Below are positions 43,658 through 53,149 of a DNA stretch of 64,000 nucleotides, in pieces (positions within the stretch are counted from its first letter, which is position 1; each line of letters starts with the position of its first letter). Location: positions 27,159 to 91,158 of the forward strand of contig JANXQO010000027.1 of NCBI GenBank assembly GCA_025353485.1, read 5' to 3'. The position numbers and the translations under genes were made by a program. The stretch is from Chitinophagales bacterium (GTDB lineage Bacteria > Bacteroidota > Bacteroidia > Chitinophagales > Chitinophagaceae). Under the pieces are notes generated by a model that was given only the letters and a program-made list of their open reading frames with translations, was not told where the DNA came from and made no database searches.

Positions 43658-44953
43658 TTATTTTTTTCGGAGATATTTTTCGGGGTTTACATTATTATTT
43701 TCCTTCATTATTATAAGATCAACCTGCCCCTGTCCATCATCATTTGCTCCGGCTCTTCCAACAACCTGCCCTGTTTTAACGGCTTGCCCTCTTTGAACAT
43801 TTGCAGATGAAAGGTTACTGTAAACAGTAAAATATTTTCCGTGCTTTATAAAAACTACCTGCTTATCGTCCATAGAATTAACCAGCGTTACCTCTCCATC
43901 AAATACTGCTTTAACTGAACCGCCTACTGAAGTACCAATACTTACACCCGGATTATCATACGCAACTCCGCCTGGCAATGAATTTCTTCCCCAATGGCTT
44001 AAGATAAATCCATCTGAAGGCCATGGTAGTGAACCCCTGTTTCTTTCAAAGTTTGCATCCAGCACTCTGTCTGCTTCTGAACTAACCAAGACACTTTCAA
44101 TTTTTTTTGGCGTTCGTATTACAGAGGGTTTTGTAATTGTAACTTCTGTATTATCATTCGGTTTGGGTTTATTTAACCTTGCAAGCCTGTCCCGTTCTGC
44201 TTTGTCAGCTTCAGCCTTTCTTCTTGCATTATCTATTTCTCTTTTTATCATTGCAGTTATCATGCCTCTCAGTTTTGCATCCTGTTTTCGTTTGTTGGTT
44301 ATCTGCGCAGATAATTCTTTTTGCCTTCCTTTTAATTTGGTAACTATCTTTTCTTTTTCATCCTGTTGCTTTTCAAGCACAATCATCTCTTTATTTTTTT
44401 CAGTAAGAGCAATATTCTTTTTTTGTTTGTTACCTGAAAGTTCGTTTATACGCAACTGCAAAAGCTTTTGAGTGCGTACAATATTATCACCCTGTTGCTC
44501 ACGATATGTGCGGTAAGATTTTAAATAAGTGATACGCTTTATAGCATCGTTAAAACTGGATGCAGAAAAAATAAAGTTTAAAAAATCATAGCTGTTGCGG
44601 TTCTTATAGGCATACACCATACTTTTGGCATACTCCTGTTTTAACGTATCAAGTATTCTTGCTAATTTATTTACTTCTTTTTGAGATTTATAAATATCAT
44701 TCTCAATAAATTTTAATTGCCCTGTAATGTTTTCAATAACATTTCCCTGCAGGTCGAGTCTTTTATTTATTAACGATAATTGTCCAAGGTTTTCTTTGGT
44801 GGTTTTTTTGGTTTCGTTTAATATTTTTTCTGTTTCCTCAATTTCTTTTTTAAGTTGTTGCCTTTGTTTTAGTAAGTCATCTTTATTGGTTTGGGCACCT
44901 GCGTTGAAAAGAAAAAGTAAAACAACTGCAATAGTTAGTATGATCTTTTGCAT
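43658..44953 (-). CDS. EnvC-like murein hydrolase activator (M23/LytM domain, degenerate)
   Basis: Signal peptide MQKIILTIAVVLLFLFNAGAQ, then a long coiled coil (residues about 25-260). A C-terminal LytM-like domain (SHWGRNSLPGGVAYDNPGVS, then GKYFTVYSNLSSANVQRGQ and VDLIIMKENN) completes it. The zinc ligands of active M23 peptidases are not in place: NPGVSIG replaces the H-x3-D motif and VDLII the HxH. This is the EnvC pattern of a protein that activates amidases instead of cutting peptidoglycan. It is the third gene of a dut, DUF4292, envC-like run. Confidence 0.85.
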   Translation of the reverse strand: MQKIILTIAVVLLFLFNAGAQTNKDDLLKQRQQLKKEIEETEKILNETKKTTKENLGQLSLINKRLDLQGNVIENITGQLKFIENDIYKSQKEVNKLARILDTLKQEYAKSMVYAYKNRNSYDFLNFIFSASSFNDAIKRITYLKSYRTYREQQGDNIVRTQKLLQLRINELSGNKQKKNIALTEKNKEMIVLEKQQDEKEKIVTKLKGRQKELSAQITNKRKQDAKLRGMITAMIKREIDNARRKAEADKAERDRLARLNKPKPNDNTEVTITKPSVIRTPKKIESVLVSSEADRVLDANFERNRGSLPWPSDGFILSHWGRNSLPGGVAYDNPGVSIGTSVGGSVKAVFDGEVTLVNSMDDKQVVFIKHGKYFTVYSNLSSANVQRGQAVKTGQVVGRAGANDDGQGQVDLIIMKENNNVNPEKYLRKK

Positions 44954-45011
44954 GAATAGAATTTAAGAATTACAAAATTTTTACAGGTTTTTTCTTTTAT
45001 CCTGATAACAC

Positions 45012-45827
45012 TTATTTTGTTTTATAATTTTTAGGTATAGCGAAAGGGTATGATAAGTCACTATTAAAATCATATTGCTTAAAGTTCAATATTATATCAA
45101 CTTTTGTTTTTTCAGCAACCGTTATCTCCCGATAAGTAGAGAAAAAAAAGCCGGGTTTATTTTCATAATCACCATACGTAAGATCTCCGGTTCGGTTAAG
45201 TGTTACATCCAGATCATCAAGTTTACTTCTTTCTACTACATTATTACTGGAAGAGAGCGTTAGTAAATTCTTAAAATATTTTCCGATGGTAGAAAGGAGG
45301 ATATGGTTCTCAGTTTGTTTATAAGAAACTATTTTATCTCCCAAATAAATAGGATTGCCAATTATAATGTCCTGCAGCGTTTTAAAATCCAATGGTATTT
45401 TAGCGATCTCTTCAATAAAACTAAACGGATGTTCTTCTACCTGTTTTTGTAATTTATTTAAAATGGTAACATGATTTTTTGTTATCAGAATTCTGAAGGC
45501 TTCTATACTTAAAAATGTAGCGTTGATGGATATCCAGATAATGCTGTCTTTATGCATTCTTACAAATGCATTTACATCAGGTTGTTTGCCTTTTGAATCT
45601 TCGTATTGAACTTTAATTTTTGCAGAAAAAGTTTTAAAGTCAATCATGTTTTTAGAAAGGTTGCTGATCAGGTCCTTTCCGCCTTTAAGAGAATCAGTGG
45701 ATGGAACATTTTTTACAGTAATAACAGTGTCTTTTTTATTTACCGCTGTTTGTAATTTTTTTGTAGAGCGGCAGCTGATAACACTCATTAAAATAATAGC
45801 ACATACGATTGGTAAAATATTTTTCAT
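45012..45827 (-). CDS. DUF4292 lipoprotein
   Basis: The ATG at 45827 (MKNILPIVCAIILMSVISCRSTK) gives a lipoprotein signal with lipobox VISC; the longer frame adds an implausible 14 residues. The mature part has the strand pattern of a LolA/LolB-like half-barrel (FSAKIKVQYED, AFVRMHKDSIIWISINAT, VDIILNFKQYDFN) matching DUF4292. The role is probably lipid or lipoprotein handling at the outer membrane; not proven. It lies between dut and envC-like. Confidence 0.82.
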   Translation of the reverse strand: MKNILPIVCAIILMSVISCRSTKKLQTAVNKKDTVITVKNVPSTDSLKGGKDLISNLSKNMIDFKTFSAKIKVQYEDSKGKQPDVNAFVRMHKDSIIWISINATFLSIEAFRILITKNHVTILNKLQKQVEEHPFSFIEEIAKIPLDFKTLQDIIIGNPIYLGDKIVSYKQTENHILLSTIGKYFKNLLTLSSSNNVVERSKLDDLDVTLNRTGDLTYGDYENKPGFFFSTYREITVAEKTKVDIILNFKQYDFNSDLSYPFAIPKNYKTK

Positions 45828-45846
45828 GTTGTAAATTTTAATATTA

Positions 45847-46290
45847 TTAATTAATTCCGGTATGTCCAAAGCCGCCTTCTCCCCTTTGTGTTTCGTTCAA
45901 TTGCTGTACCAGTTCCCATTTTGCTTTTTCCACTTTTGAAATTATCATTTGGGCAATCCTGTCTCCGTGTTTTATAATTTGTTCTTCGCCGGATAAATTT
46001 ATAAGGATCACTTTTATTTCACCACGATAATCACTATCAACAGTACCCGGCGAATTTAAACAGGTAATCCCCTGCTTATTTGCCAGGCCGCTTCGTGGCC
46101 GTACCTGTGCTTCATATCCATCCGGCAGCTCTATAAATAAACCTGTTGGTACCATTTCTCTTTGTAAAGGCTGTAATGTAATTGGCGCTTGTAAATTAGC
46201 TCTAATGTCCATCCCCGCAGAACCGGGAGTTGCATAATGAGGTGTATTGTTATCAGACTGATTTATAATTTTTATTAAAACCTCCGGCAT
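45847..46290 (-). CDS. dut: Deoxyuridine 5'-triphosphate nucleotidohydrolase
   Basis: Hydrolyses dUTP to dUMP, keeping uracil out of DNA and feeding dTMP synthesis. All five trimeric-dUTPase motifs are visible: [46 protein letters not shown] and [10 protein letters not shown]. The length of 147 residues is normal. TAACTTTG at 46296-46303 lies 5 nt before the ATG. Confidence 0.95.
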   Translation of the reverse strand: MPEVLIKIINQSDNNTPHYATPGSAGMDIRANLQAPITLQPLQREMVPTGLFIELPDGYEAQVRPRSGLANKQGITCLNSPGTVDSDYRGEIKVILINLSGEEQIIKHGDRIAQMIISKVEKAKWELVQQLNETQRGEGGFGHTGIN

Positions 46291-46295
46291 AGCGA

Positions 46296-46303
46296 CAAAG
46301 TTA
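46296..46303 (-). promoter_or_regulatory. -7 box 5 nt before dut
   Basis: The reverse strand reads TAACTTTG, then TCGCT, then ATG. Confidence 0.45.
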
Positions 46304-46348
46304 GGGATGCAAAAACATTAGAAAAGAATAAAATTAATTTTAACAAAA

Positions 46349-46437
46349 AAGGTGAGTGGTTAATCGTGAATGGCCAATCAATATCATCTTACATTCACAA
46401 TTCATTACTGACCATTGACTATTGACCATTCACGCTA
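46349..46437. repeat. Heptanucleotide-phased inverted repeat at the ispF stop codon
   Basis: Units such as GTGAGTG, GTTAATC and GTGAATG on the left face CTGACCA, TTGACTA, TTGACCA and TTCACGC on the right. GTGAATGGCCAAT (left) and ATTGACCATTCAC (right) are inverse complements at 12 of 13 positions. The right edge touches the ispF stop codon. Confidence 0.75.
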
Positions 46438-46914
46438 AATACTTTTTAATAAAATTGTTGCATAGGCAGCCAGTCCTTCTTCTCTGCCAATAAAACCCAT
46501 TTTTTCGGTGGTAGTTGCTTTTATGGAAACATCTGAAATTTGTAGAGATAAGATTGGGGCAATTGTTTGCTGCATCTGTTGTATATAAGGTTTTATTTTG
46601 GGCAATTCAAGACATAATGTAGAATCTATATTTACTATCCTGTAACCTGCTGAAGAGATGAGATCAAAACTTTTTTTTAAAAGTATCTTGCTGTCTATAT
46701 TTTTAAATTCAGATGAAGTATCAGGAAAGTGTACACCTATATCTCCCATGCAGGCAGCGCCTAACATTGCATCGCAGATAGCATGCAATAAAACATCGGC
46801 ATCACTATGGCCCAAAGATCCTTTTGAGTGCGGAATGTTTACACCTCCAATCCATAATTCTCTTTCAGTAACTAATTGATGAAAATCAACACCGAAGCCA
46901 ATTCTAAAAGACAT
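46435..46914 (-). CDS. ispF: 2-C-methyl-D-erythritol 2,4-cyclodiphosphate synthase
   Basis: An enzyme of the MEP pathway of isoprenoid synthesis. The zinc site is GFGVDFHQL with the Asp and His ligands, and the family motif is [33 protein letters not shown] and [15 protein letters not shown] follow. The length of 159 residues is normal. Adjacent genes belong to other pathways (PorV upstream, dut downstream). Confidence 0.96.
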   Translation of the reverse strand: MSFRIGFGVDFHQLVTERELWIGGVNIPHSKGSLGHSDADVLLHAICDAMLGAACMGDIGVHFPDTSSEFKNIDSKILLKKSFDLISSAGYRIVNIDSTLCLELPKIKPYIQQMQQTIAPILSLQISDVSIKATTTEKMGFIGREEGLAAYATILLKSI

Positions 46915-46963
46915 GTGTTTTTATTTTATGTAAATATCAATTAATATCTTAATTAATACACAT

Positions 46964-46991
46964 AAAAAAACGCCCCATAAACTTAGACGTT
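46964..46991 (-). terminator. Rho-independent terminator after porV
   Basis: On the reverse strand AACGTCT pairs with GGGCGTT (two G-U pairs) and seven T follow. It is 16 nt downstream of the porV stop. Confidence 0.65.
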
Positions 46992-47006
46992 CTATTAAAA
47001 ATTTTT

Positions 47007-48185
47007 TTAATTAGTTACCGGAGCAGCAGATTCTTTATCAAGATTAAATATAACGCTAAACCGCACTGTATTAGCTAAAGGGTTTCTGTTAACACCACCC
47101 CCGGAAGGAATAAGGTATGATAAATTAAAACCAAACATGTTATAGTTTACTCCTGCACCAACTGTAAAATATTGTCGGTTTCCTTTTGTAGGTGCCTCAT
47201 AAAAATATCCGGCTCTAAAAGCAAACTGATTATTATATATATATTCTGCACCTAAAGAAACCTGTACTTCCTTTAACTCTTCGCTGGCACCACCAGGTGC
47301 ATCTCCGAAGGAACTAACCCAGCTACTTAAAACCCCTTTGTTTCTGTATTTAGCAATATTTGCCGAATCGGTAGAAGTATTTCCTGTAATTAGAGGAGGT
47401 GTGGGAACCAATAATTTATTTATATCTAATCCAAAAGTTGCTTTACTGGTTTCATCAAAAACTTTTGTATACGCAATACCAATACCTAAATTAGCAGGTA
47501 TGTAATCTTTTTGAGTAGCATCGTTTGTATAAGAAATTTTTGATCCTAAGTTATGAAGTGTGATACCCCAGTTTAAACCCGAGGCATTGGGATCGCTGCC
47601 GGTTCCATCATGAAATAAACTTATATCACCTGCCACCGCAGAGCCTGCCTTATAAGATTGACCATTAAAATTACCGCTTGCAAGACTTGAGTTGATATAT
47701 CTTAATGCAATCCCTAATCCTAACTTATCTGATAATTTGCGTGAGTAACCTACATCAAATCCAAATTCTCTGGGCCTGTAAGTACTAAGATCATTTCCTA
47801 AAGCATCAGTAAATTGAATGTTGCCAAGACTAAAATATCTGAGAGAAGCAGAAATTGCCTGCGTTTCATCTAATTGGTAATATCCAGCCAAAGAAGCTAA
47901 ATATACATCACTAAGTCCTAAGCCTTTTAACCATGGAGTATAAGAAACAGCTATTGCTGCTTTGCTTTGTGCAAATGGAATTTTTGCCTGGTTCCAAAAG
48001 GAAGAATTTGCATCAGGAGCAGTAGCTATACCAACATCGCCCATTCCACCTGACCGGGCATCTGGTGAAATTCTTAAAAAAGGAACAGCGGTAGTAACAA
48101 CATTTATAGAATTGGTTTGTGCGCTAACACTTAGTGCACTTATCGTTAGTAATGATAAGGCAATCAATTTCAACCTTTGTTTCAT
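47007..48185 (-). CDS. porV: Type IX secretion outer-membrane protein PorV
   Basis: A 14-stranded-type barrel that shuttles cargo proteins from the translocon to the PorU sortase. Signal peptide MKQRLKLIALSLLTISALSVSAQ. The family opening AVPFLRISPDARSGGMGDVG and SSFWNQAKIPFAQSKAA are diagnostic. Strands continue to FGFNLSYLIPSGGGVNRNPL. The length of 392 residues is typical. porU is not next to it in the window. It is transcribed divergently from gldJ, and the pair share the 405-bp region between them. Confidence 0.93.
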   Translation of the reverse strand: MKQRLKLIALSLLTISALSVSAQTNSINVVTTAVPFLRISPDARSGGMGDVGIATAPDANSSFWNQAKIPFAQSKAAIAVSYTPWLKGLGLSDVYLASLAGYYQLDETQAISASLRYFSLGNIQFTDALGNDLSTYRPREFGFDVGYSRKLSDKLGLGIALRYINSSLASGNFNGQSYKAGSAVAGDISLFHDGTGSDPNASGLNWGITLHNLGSKISYTNDATQKDYIPANLGIGIAYTKVFDETSKATFGLDINKLLVPTPPLITGNTSTDSANIAKYRNKGVLSSWVSSFGDAPGGASEELKEVQVSLGAEYIYNNQFAFRAGYFYEAPTKGNRQYFTVGAGVNYNMFGFNLSYLIPSGGGVNRNPLANTVRFSVIFNLDKESAAPVTN

Positions 48186-48590
48186 GCTTATTTGATCTTG
48201 AGTTAGGTAGAGCTGGGGTTATAGCTAAGTAATTTAGATATTGTAAAAATATATGTTTTCTCTTACAGCCAGGTAAAATATTAAATATATATAAAAGACA
48301 TAATTTAATAGATATTGCTGCTTTGAATTATTAAATAGTCAATTTGATTTTATTGAACGGCTAACAGAAGATTTTATTGCAAATGCATCAGCATTAGAAT
48401 TATCTGAAATAAAAATCTTTAAACATAAGAGGGTTGAATTGTGAATACTTTGCAAAAGTATGAATATAGGTTTCAAAATTGCCTGTATCGGTTGAAACTT
48501 TATCAGTAAAGTAATTATATTCGCATTGTAAAGCGTTACCCCGCTGCACAATAATCAAGAAAACCTTTCGTTAATAAAATCGCTAAACGA
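48186..48590. other. Divergent promoter region between porV and gldJ
   Basis: 405 bp without a believable gene (a 70-codon reverse-strand frame has atypical composition). It holds the gldJ promoter (48492-48523). No hairpin or repeat is visible. The porV side shows no clear -7 box. Confidence 0.5.
48492..48523 (+). promoter_or_regulatory. Candidate promoter for gldJ
   Basis: TTG at 48492-48494 and TATATTCG at 48516-48523 are 21 nt apart, close to the Bacteroidota -33/-7 pattern. The start codon is 67 nt downstream. Confidence 0.5.
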
Positions 48591-50162
48591 ATGCACATGT
48601 TAAAGTTATTATCTGCAAGAAATATTTTTACTCTTCTTATTGTTTCTATATTATTTATCTCTTGTAAAAATGGAAGCATTTTTAATAAGAAGAAAGATAA
48701 ATCTTCGGCCACAGGCTGGAATTATGATGATAAGAATTATGGAAATTTCCATGTACTAAAAGCCAAAGAACAAAAGGCTGGTCCCGGTCTTGTTTTTGTT
48801 CAGGGCGGTACATTTACAATGGGTGCAAAAGAAGAAGATGTAATGGGTGACTGGAATAATATTCCACGCCGGGTTACCGTAAATTCATTTTATATTGATG
48901 AAACTGAAGTAGCGAATGTTCATTACCGCGAATATCTTTATTGGCTTACTAATACATTTGATAACGACACAATGGTAATGAACAGGGCTCTCCCTGATAC
49001 TTTGGTTTGGAGAAGTGAATTAGCATTTAACGAACCTTATGTTGAATACTATTTTCGTTATCCTGCATACAATTATTATCCTGTTGTGGGTGTAACCTGG
49101 GAGCAGGCTCATGACTTCTGTATCTGGAGAACAGACAGGGTTAATGAAAAAATATTAATTGATAAAAATTACTTAAATAAGAAATCACCTTTAACCGCAA
49201 TGAAACAGGGTGGCGGAGACCAGACTTTTAATACAGATACTTATTTAATGAACCCCGAACTTATCAATAATAAAACCGCACCTAAAAAAGGTGGTTTAAA
49301 AGATGTTAGCGGCAGAACAAGAAAAGTAATAACATTTGAAGATGGTTTATTATTACCCGGTTATCGTTTACCAACCGAGGCTGAATGGGAATACGCTGCT
49401 TATGGTATTATTAATCAAAATCCTAATCCAAAAAAGAAAGAGAAAATGCGTGGTGAAGAGTTGATTTCAAACCAACAGGTTTATTCATGGAGTAGTAATG
49501 TAAATGGTTTGCGTGATAACCGCCGCGGAAGCTGGCAGGGACAATTTTTAGCAAACTTTAAAAGAGGTAACGGTGATAACATGGGTATTGCCGGTGGCTT
49601 AAATGACCGCGCTGCTATACCTGGTCCAATCAAATCTTTTTATCCAAATGGTTACGGCGCTTATAATATGTGTGGCAACGTGAGTGAGTGGGTTGGTGAT
49701 GTATACAGGCCGCTTACCCCCACTGATGAAGATGATTTCAATCCATACCGGGGTAATAAATTCCAGAAATTTTATAAAAATGCAACGGGTGAATATGAAA
49801 GAGATACATTGGGACGACTGAAAAAAGTAGATGTAACGGATTCCGAAAGTGTAAATCGCCGTAACTATCAAAAAGGTAATGTCATCAATTATTTGGATGG
49901 TGATTCATCTTCCGGTGTAAGTTATGGTTATGGAATATCTTCTTTAATAAGTGACAGATCCAGAGTTGTAAAAGGCGGAAGCTGGAATGATATGCCTTAC
50001 TGGCTATCTCCCGGTTCCCGCAGGTATCTTGAAGAAGATCAGGCCAGCAGCACTATCGGTTTCAGATGTGCTATGACACGGCTTGGAAGCCCTGAAGGAA
50101 ATGGATTTAAAGAAGGTAATATTTTTGGGAAGCGTAAACAAAACAGCCGCAAGAAAAAATAA
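48591..50162 (+). CDS. gldJ: Gliding motility lipoprotein GldJ (formylglycine-generating-enzyme fold)
   Basis: A lipoprotein signal ends in LFISCKNG. The SUMF1/FGE-sulfatase domain shows VQGGTFTMGAKEEDVMGDWN, FYIDETEVANVHYREYLYWL, RLPTEAEWEYAAYG, MCGNVSEWVGDVYRP and VVKGGSWNDMPYW. The MGDWNNIPRR segment and the position before murF favour GldJ over GldK. In studied species GldJ is needed for gliding and type IX secretion and stabilises other Gld proteins. The length is 523 residues. Stop at 50162, terminator at 50187. Confidence 0.9.
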   Translation: MHMLKLLSARNIFTLLIVSILFISCKNGSIFNKKKDKSSATGWNYDDKNYGNFHVLKAKEQKAGPGLVFVQGGTFTMGAKEEDVMGDWNNIPRRVTVNSFYIDETEVANVHYREYLYWLTNTFDNDTMVMNRALPDTLVWRSELAFNEPYVEYYFRYPAYNYYPVVGVTWEQAHDFCIWRTDRVNEKILIDKNYLNKKSPLTAMKQGGGDQTFNTDTYLMNPELINNKTAPKKGGLKDVSGRTRKVITFEDGLLLPGYRLPTEAEWEYAAYGIINQNPNPKKKEKMRGEELISNQQVYSWSSNVNGLRDNRRGSWQGQFLANFKRGNGDNMGIAGGLNDRAAIPGPIKSFYPNGYGAYNMCGNVSEWVGDVYRPLTPTDEDDFNPYRGNKFQKFYKNATGEYERDTLGRLKKVDVTDSESVNRRNYQKGNVINYLDGDSSSGVSYGYGISSLISDRSRVVKGGSWNDMPYWLSPGSRRYLEEDQASSTIGFRCAMTRLGSPEGNGFKEGNIFGKRKQNSRKKK

Positions 50163-50186
50163 ATAATTTATAATAATATAATCAAA

Positions 50187-50220
50187 GCCTCTCACGAAAG
50201 TTGGGAGGCTATTTTATTTG
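50187..50220 (+). terminator. Terminator after gldJ
   Basis: AGCCTC (50187-50192) pairs with GAGGCT (50206-50211) and an AT-rich T-run follows. The stem is short. Confidence 0.6.
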
Positions 50221-50227
50221 TGTGAAC

Positions 50228-50247
50228 CCCGTTCGTACCGGAACGGG
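50228..50247. repeat. Palindromic repeat between gldJ and murF
   Basis: CCCGTTC and GAACGGG form a 7-bp stem around GTACCG. It lies just after the gldJ terminator. Confidence 0.55.
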
Positions 50248-50347
50248 CGGCATGATTTGAGTAGATCATGGATTAATAAGATTTTATATCGTAATAAATT
50301 TTTTTGTAAAATTTATTTTTTGAATTCTTTAGTTGAAATTTGTTGTT

Positions 50348-51652
50348 ATGGAGATAAAAGATCTTTATAAACTTTACCTGCAATATCCTTCTATAAAAAT
50401 TGATACAAGAAAATTAATAGATGGAGATTTGTTCTTTGCCTTAAAAGGTCCCAATTTTAATGGGAACCATTTTGCAAAGCAGGCAATTGAAGCAGGTGCA
50501 GCTTATGTAATTGTTGATGAAGAATTAAATTTAAAAAATAAAAAAGTAATAAGAACCAATGATGTATTATTAACTCTTCAGCAGTTAGCAAAACATCATC
50601 GTGAGCAATTTAATAACCTGTCCCGTCCTGGCGGTATTCCGTTTATTGCAATCACAGGAAGCAATGGTAAAACAACTACCAAAGAATTGGTGCATGAGGT
50701 TTTATCCTCTGCTTATAAAACGTATACTACAGAAGGCAACTTAAATAATCATATAGGCATTCCTTTAACCATTCTTAAAATTAAGAGTGATGCAGAAATA
50801 GCAGTGATTGAAATGGGTGCCAATCACCAAAAAGAAATTAATGGTTATTGTTTGTATACCTTACCCACACACGGGCTTATAACAAATTTGGGTAAAGCGC
50901 ACCTGGAAGGATTTGGCGGAATAGATGGCGTAAAAAAAGGGAAAGGAGAATTATTTGATTTTCTTAGACAAAACAATGGGACTGCATTTGTTAATTGCGA
51001 TGATAATTATATAAAAGAGATAAGCACAGGAATAAAAAATATTATTACCTACGGGACTTTAGAAGGATCTATAACAGGAAGGGCTATCAGCACATCTTCT
51101 TTTTTGGAAGTAGAAATAATCAAAGGCGCCAATATCGGATCAATAAAAACACAATTAGTGGGTAGCTACAATTTGCAAAATGTGATTGCTGCAGTAACCA
51201 TTGGTAAATATTTTAATGTTGCTGAAGAAAAAATAAAAAGTGCAATTGAGAATTATATTCCATCCAACAACCGCTCACAATTAATAAATAAAAGTACCAA
51301 CACAATAATCCTGGACGCTTACAATGCAAACCCCGCAAGCATGAAAGCTGCTATTGAGAACTTTGCGCAAATGCAGGGAAAAAATAAAATATTATTGATA
51401 GGAAGTATGATGGAACTGGGAGAAGAAAGTAAAAAAGAACATGAGGAATTAGTATTACTTATAGATCGCTTTAAATGGAGTAAAGTGGTGCTGGTTGGCA
51501 ATAATTTTAAAAACATAAAACATCTGTACATCCATTTTGATAATTCGCTAATGGCTAAAAAATGGCTGCAGGAGCAGCATCTTCAAAATTCACAATTACT
51601 TATAAAAGGATCACGCAGTATGCAGATGGAAAAGCTTTTAGAACCAGAGTGA
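50348..51652 (+). CDS. murF: UDP-N-acetylmuramoyl-tripeptide--D-alanyl-D-alanine ligase
   Basis: Adds D-Ala-D-Ala to the UDP-MurNAc-tripeptide in peptidoglycan synthesis. The ATG at 50348 (MEIKDLYKLYLQYPSIKIDTR) is preferred over an upstream TTG. The P-loop is FIAITGSNGKTTTKELVHEV. VIEMGANHQKEI and LGKAHLEGFG are the Mur-ligase motifs, and ILDAYNANPASMKAAIENF the C-terminal domain motif. The length of 434 residues is normal. It follows gldJ after a terminator. Confidence 0.95.
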   Translation: MEIKDLYKLYLQYPSIKIDTRKLIDGDLFFALKGPNFNGNHFAKQAIEAGAAYVIVDEELNLKNKKVIRTNDVLLTLQQLAKHHREQFNNLSRPGGIPFIAITGSNGKTTTKELVHEVLSSAYKTYTTEGNLNNHIGIPLTILKIKSDAEIAVIEMGANHQKEINGYCLYTLPTHGLITNLGKAHLEGFGGIDGVKKGKGELFDFLRQNNGTAFVNCDDNYIKEISTGIKNIITYGTLEGSITGRAISTSSFLEVEIIKGANIGSIKTQLVGSYNLQNVIAAVTIGKYFNVAEEKIKSAIENYIPSNNRSQLINKSTNTIILDAYNANPASMKAAIENFAQMQGKNKILLIGSMMELGEESKKEHEELVLLIDRFKWSKVVLVGNNFKNIKHLYIHFDNSLMAKKWLQEQHLQNSQLLIKGSRSMQMEKLLEPE

Positions 51653-51871
51653 TTACAACTTTTAAAATTGAAGGTTGCCTTACGGCATATTATACACCAC
51701 TTCCATAATATGACAGGCCAAAAGCTTTAGCAGAAACCATTTGTTCTTTCAAATTATTTAAGCGGCTTGAAATCATTTTTGCATTTTTGTTATTATATGT
51801 GTTCTGCCACCTTGGTACAAAGCTTGCAACAGCAATAATTTATATTTATACCTTTAAAAAATTATTAAAAT

Positions 51872-52237
51872 ATGGAGTACAATAAATTAACACCAGAAGA
51901 AGAAAAAGTAATCCTTTATAAAGGAACAGAAAGACCATTTACAGGAGAATATACTAATACTAAAGAAAGTGGAACGTATGTGTGCAGGCGATGCAATACT
52001 CCTTTGTTCAGGTCAGAAGACAAATTTGATTCGCATTGTGGCTGGCCCAGTTTTGATGATGAGATTCAGGGCGCTGTAAAACATTTACAGGATGCAGATG
52101 GCAGCAGGATAGAAATTGTTTGCGCTAATTGTGATGCCCATTTAGGCCATGTTTTTAAAGGAGAAAGATTTACTGATAAAAATACAAGACATTGTGTTAA
52201 CTCAATATCAATGAAGTTTATAAAAAATGAAAAGTGA
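51872..52237 (+). CDS. msrB: Peptide-methionine (R)-S-oxide reductase
   Basis: Repairs oxidised methionine. Two CxxC zinc pairs are visible (YVCRRCNTP and IVCANCDAHLGH). The catalytic Cys lies in NTRHCVNSISMKF. HCGWPSFDDEI is the substrate-binding segment. The length of 121 residues is typical of the cytoplasmic single-domain form; no msrA fusion. Confidence 0.95.
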   Translation: MEYNKLTPEEEKVILYKGTERPFTGEYTNTKESGTYVCRRCNTPLFRSEDKFDSHCGWPSFDDEIQGAVKHLQDADGSRIEIVCANCDAHLGHVFKGERFTDKNTRHCVNSISMKFIKNEK

Positions 52238-52313
52238 ATATGAGATAGAAACATGCAGACCTGCCAGACGGTATGCCAAGAAGAGTTGCTGGAGTTACCG
52301 AATTTAATTATCA

Positions 52314-52346
52314 ACAAAAAAAGAGCCCCCTGTGGAAACAGAGAGC
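52314..52346 (-). terminator. Rho-independent terminator of the LytTR fragment
   Basis: On the reverse strand a 9-bp stem with three G-U pairs and a TTCC loop (52325-52346) is followed by a run of T. It lies downstream of the LytTR gene. Confidence 0.6.
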
Positions 52347-52475
52347 GTTGTGAGATTTTTTCCTAAACCACACATGAGAAATATAAAGCTAAAAATTATT
52401 TACTTCTAAAATCTTATATATGGTAGACGCATTAGTTATTCAACTTCAATAGCCAATATTGATGATTGAAATTTT

Positions 52476-52991
52476 TTACCACTTCATAATCCATGAACGA
52501 AACCCCGGGGCTGAATTTTGGCTCACTATAATAAAGTGATTAAGCTGCGGAATAGTCAGTTCGATCTGAAGTTTTACTTTTTCATACGGCTTAAAACTTT
52601 TTATAAAATTTAAATTGACAATATATTGCCGGTTGGCTCTAAAAAAAATTGAATCATTTAATTCCACTTCCAGTTCATTAAGAGATTTATCTAATAAATA
52701 TTTTTTGCCATTGCTGTCAAACACAGACACGATCCTGTTTTCAGTATAGAAGATTAGAATATCATCAAGTTTTATTGAAATTGTTTCAATACCTTTTTTT
52801 ACCAATAGCCTGGTTTTCCTATTTGTATTGATTGATTGCGCCATATTCTTAATGGCTTCTTCACCGATAGAAAAATGCTTTTGCAGTTTTTTGTATTTTA
52901 CAATTGCTTTACTTACATCATCATTATTAATAGACTTTAGCAAATATTCAATGCCGTTATTTTCAAAAGCATTTACTATAACCCGCTGGTG
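52476..52991 (-). pseudogene. 5'-truncated LytTR response regulator
   Basis: The frame is open from a TAG at 52992-52994 to the stop at 52476. It begins with the last helix of a response-regulator receiver domain (IVNAFENNGIEYLLKSI, the equivalent of the AFE-NGIDYLLKPI end). An intact LytTR DNA-binding domain follows (SIKLDDILIFYTENRIVSVF, FRANRQYIVNLNFIKSFKPY). The phosphorylation site and the rest of the receiver are missing. No ATG precedes the LytTR domain; a TTG at 52943 could start a 155-residue protein. It looks like a gene that lost its 5' part, possibly still giving a free DNA-binding domain. It ends about 150 bp from tRNA-Ser. Confidence 0.7.
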
Positions 52992-53149
52992 CTAACCATT
53001 TAATTTGAAAATAATTTCAGGAAGGAGTATCACATTTTGCAGGAATTAATACCCCTGATCTTAGTACCAAAATTGTATTTTAGATTGTACAAAGAAGGTA
53101 AAAAATAAGCAAAGAAGGATTGCTTACCGGATACGAAAATAACACCCTG

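Noticed and set aside
48339..48551. Reverse-strand frame of 70 codons in the porV-gldJ gap
   Set aside because: It overlaps the gldJ promoter and has atypical composition.
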